DNA of 34,344 bases from JAICWP01 sp035935775 (GTDB lineage Bacteria > Acidobacteriota > Terriglobia > Terriglobales > Acidobacteriaceae), in the NCBI GenBank assembly GCA_035935775.1, contig DASYWT010000188.1:1-34344 (forward strand). Direction: 5' to 3'. The notes under the pieces were generated by a model. It worked only from the letters and a program-made list of their open reading frames with translations. It did not search any database and had not been told where the DNA came from. The translations under genes were made by a program, and so were the position numbers. Below, one piece after another: positions 33,703 to 34,344 of the stretch (position 1 is its first letter; the number at the start of each line of letters is the position of its first letter).

Positions 33703-34344
33703 ATGGCCGAACAATTCATCCATCTGCACCTGCACACCGATTATTCGCTGCTGGACGGCGCCTGCAATGTGGACAGGCTCGTGGACCGCGTGCATTCGCT
33801 GGGCATGCCCGCAGTGGCCATGACCGACCACGGCAACATCTTCGGCGCGGTGGAGTTTTTCAATGCCGCCACCAAGCACGGGGTGAAGCCCATCATCGGC
33901 TGCGAGCTCTACATCTGCAAAAAGGACGACCATAACACCGAGCGCACCCCGCCCGAGGGCGATACTTACAACCACTTGCTGGTGCTGGCGCAGAATGAGG
34001 AAGGCTACCGCAACCTGGCTAAGATCACCTCGGAAGCTTCGCTTCATGGTTTCTATTACAAGCCGCGTATTTGCAAGAAGTTTCTGGCGGAGCATACCCA
34101 GGGGCTAATCGGCCTGTCCGGCTGCCTGAAGGGCGAAGTTTGCGAGCGGCTGACGGAAGGGAAGTACGCCGAGGCGAAGAAGGCTGCCGCCTTCTTCCGC
34201 GATATTTTCGGCCCGCAGAACTTCTTCGTCGAAATCCAGGATCAGGGCCTGGAGATGGAACGGCGAATTCACAAGGACCTGTTCCGCCTGGGCCAGGAAC
34301 TGGGCACGCCGCTGGTTGCCACCAACGACAGCCATTACCTGTGC
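33703..34344 (+). CDS. dnaE: DNA polymerase III subunit alpha, N-terminal part
   Basis: The frame runs from ATG 33703 to the window end, 214 codons without a stop. The translation starts with MAEQFIHLHLHTDYSLLDGA, the PHP-domain N-terminus of replicative DnaE. It continues with AMTDHGNIFGAVEF, KPIIGCELY, SGCLKGEV and ends in LVATNDSHYLC, all family features. The histidines of the PHP metal site (HLHTDYS, DHGN, NDSHY) are present. The full protein would be about 1,150-1,200 residues. GAGG lies too close to the ATG to be a standard ribosome binding site. Confidence 0.95.
   Translation, partial: MAEQFIHLHLHTDYSLLDGACNVDRLVDRVHSLGMPAVAMTDHGNIFGAVEFFNAATKHGVKPIIGCELYICKKDDHNTERTPPEGDTYNHLLVLAQNEEGYRNLAKITSEASLHGFYYKPRICKKFLAEHTQGLIGLSGCLKGEVCERLTEGKYAEAKKAAAFFRDIFGPQNFFVEIQDQGLEMERRIHKDLFRLGQELGTPLVATNDSHYLC

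Overview
The window looks like a chromosomal segment of an Acidobacteriota member, probably in or near the Terriglobia/Korobacter-type lineages. The main evidence is a PadR regulator followed directly by an ADOP-type MacB-like permease, a pairing characteristic of this phylum. Koribacter-like secreted beta-propeller proteins, high-GC coding regions and many palindromic intergenic repeats agree with this. The placement rests on gene content and pattern recognition; no database search was possible.

Layout. (1) 88-5620: a GrpB-family protein, then padR-ADOP permease on the minus strand with a promoter/operator palindrome, then an ABC ATPase-permease pair on the plus strand. (2) 5842-8487: a small pilin/pseudopilin cluster (Flp pilin, two TadE-like proteins, one TadG-like protein) without the Tad assembly machinery. 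(3) 8590-23490: a minus-strand complex I operon in the order nuoA-C-D-[four-helix-bundle gene]-E-F-G-H-J-K-L-M-N. nuoB and nuoI are absent from the window. (4) 23632-25471: a conserved hypothetical gene, an orphan thiS and an arylamine N-acetyltransferase. (5) 25667-28646: an L-lactate module, lctP permease and FMN-dependent lldD-like dehydrogenase. (6) 28801-33254: secreted aldose 1-epimerase, secreted beta-propeller protein and secreted nucleoside hydrolase. (7) 33703-end: the 5' part of dnaE.

Two observations stand out. First, NuoL is about 140 residues longer than usual. The extra sequence in its TM13-TM14 loop closely resembles domain V (EFG_C fold) of elongation factor G. Second, many gene junctions from nuoH to lldD are filled with short-period (7-9 nt) arrays. 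These are usually arranged as two inverted arms and often begin exactly at the stop codon of the upstream gene. At the nuoD-nuoE junction the arms enclose a gene for a four-helix-bundle (S23/IVP-like) protein whose stop codon overlaps the nuoE start. This resembles the organisation of 23S rRNA intervening sequences, but sits in a protein-coding operon. The nuoE-nuoF and nuoF-nuoG junctions look like empty versions of the same structure. A separate 116-bp element with four hairpins flanks nuoH as two nearly identical direct copies, one of them where nuoI would normally lie.

Functionally the window combines energy metabolism (proton-pumping NADH dehydrogenase, lactate uptake and oxidation) with envelope functions and secreted catabolic proteins.
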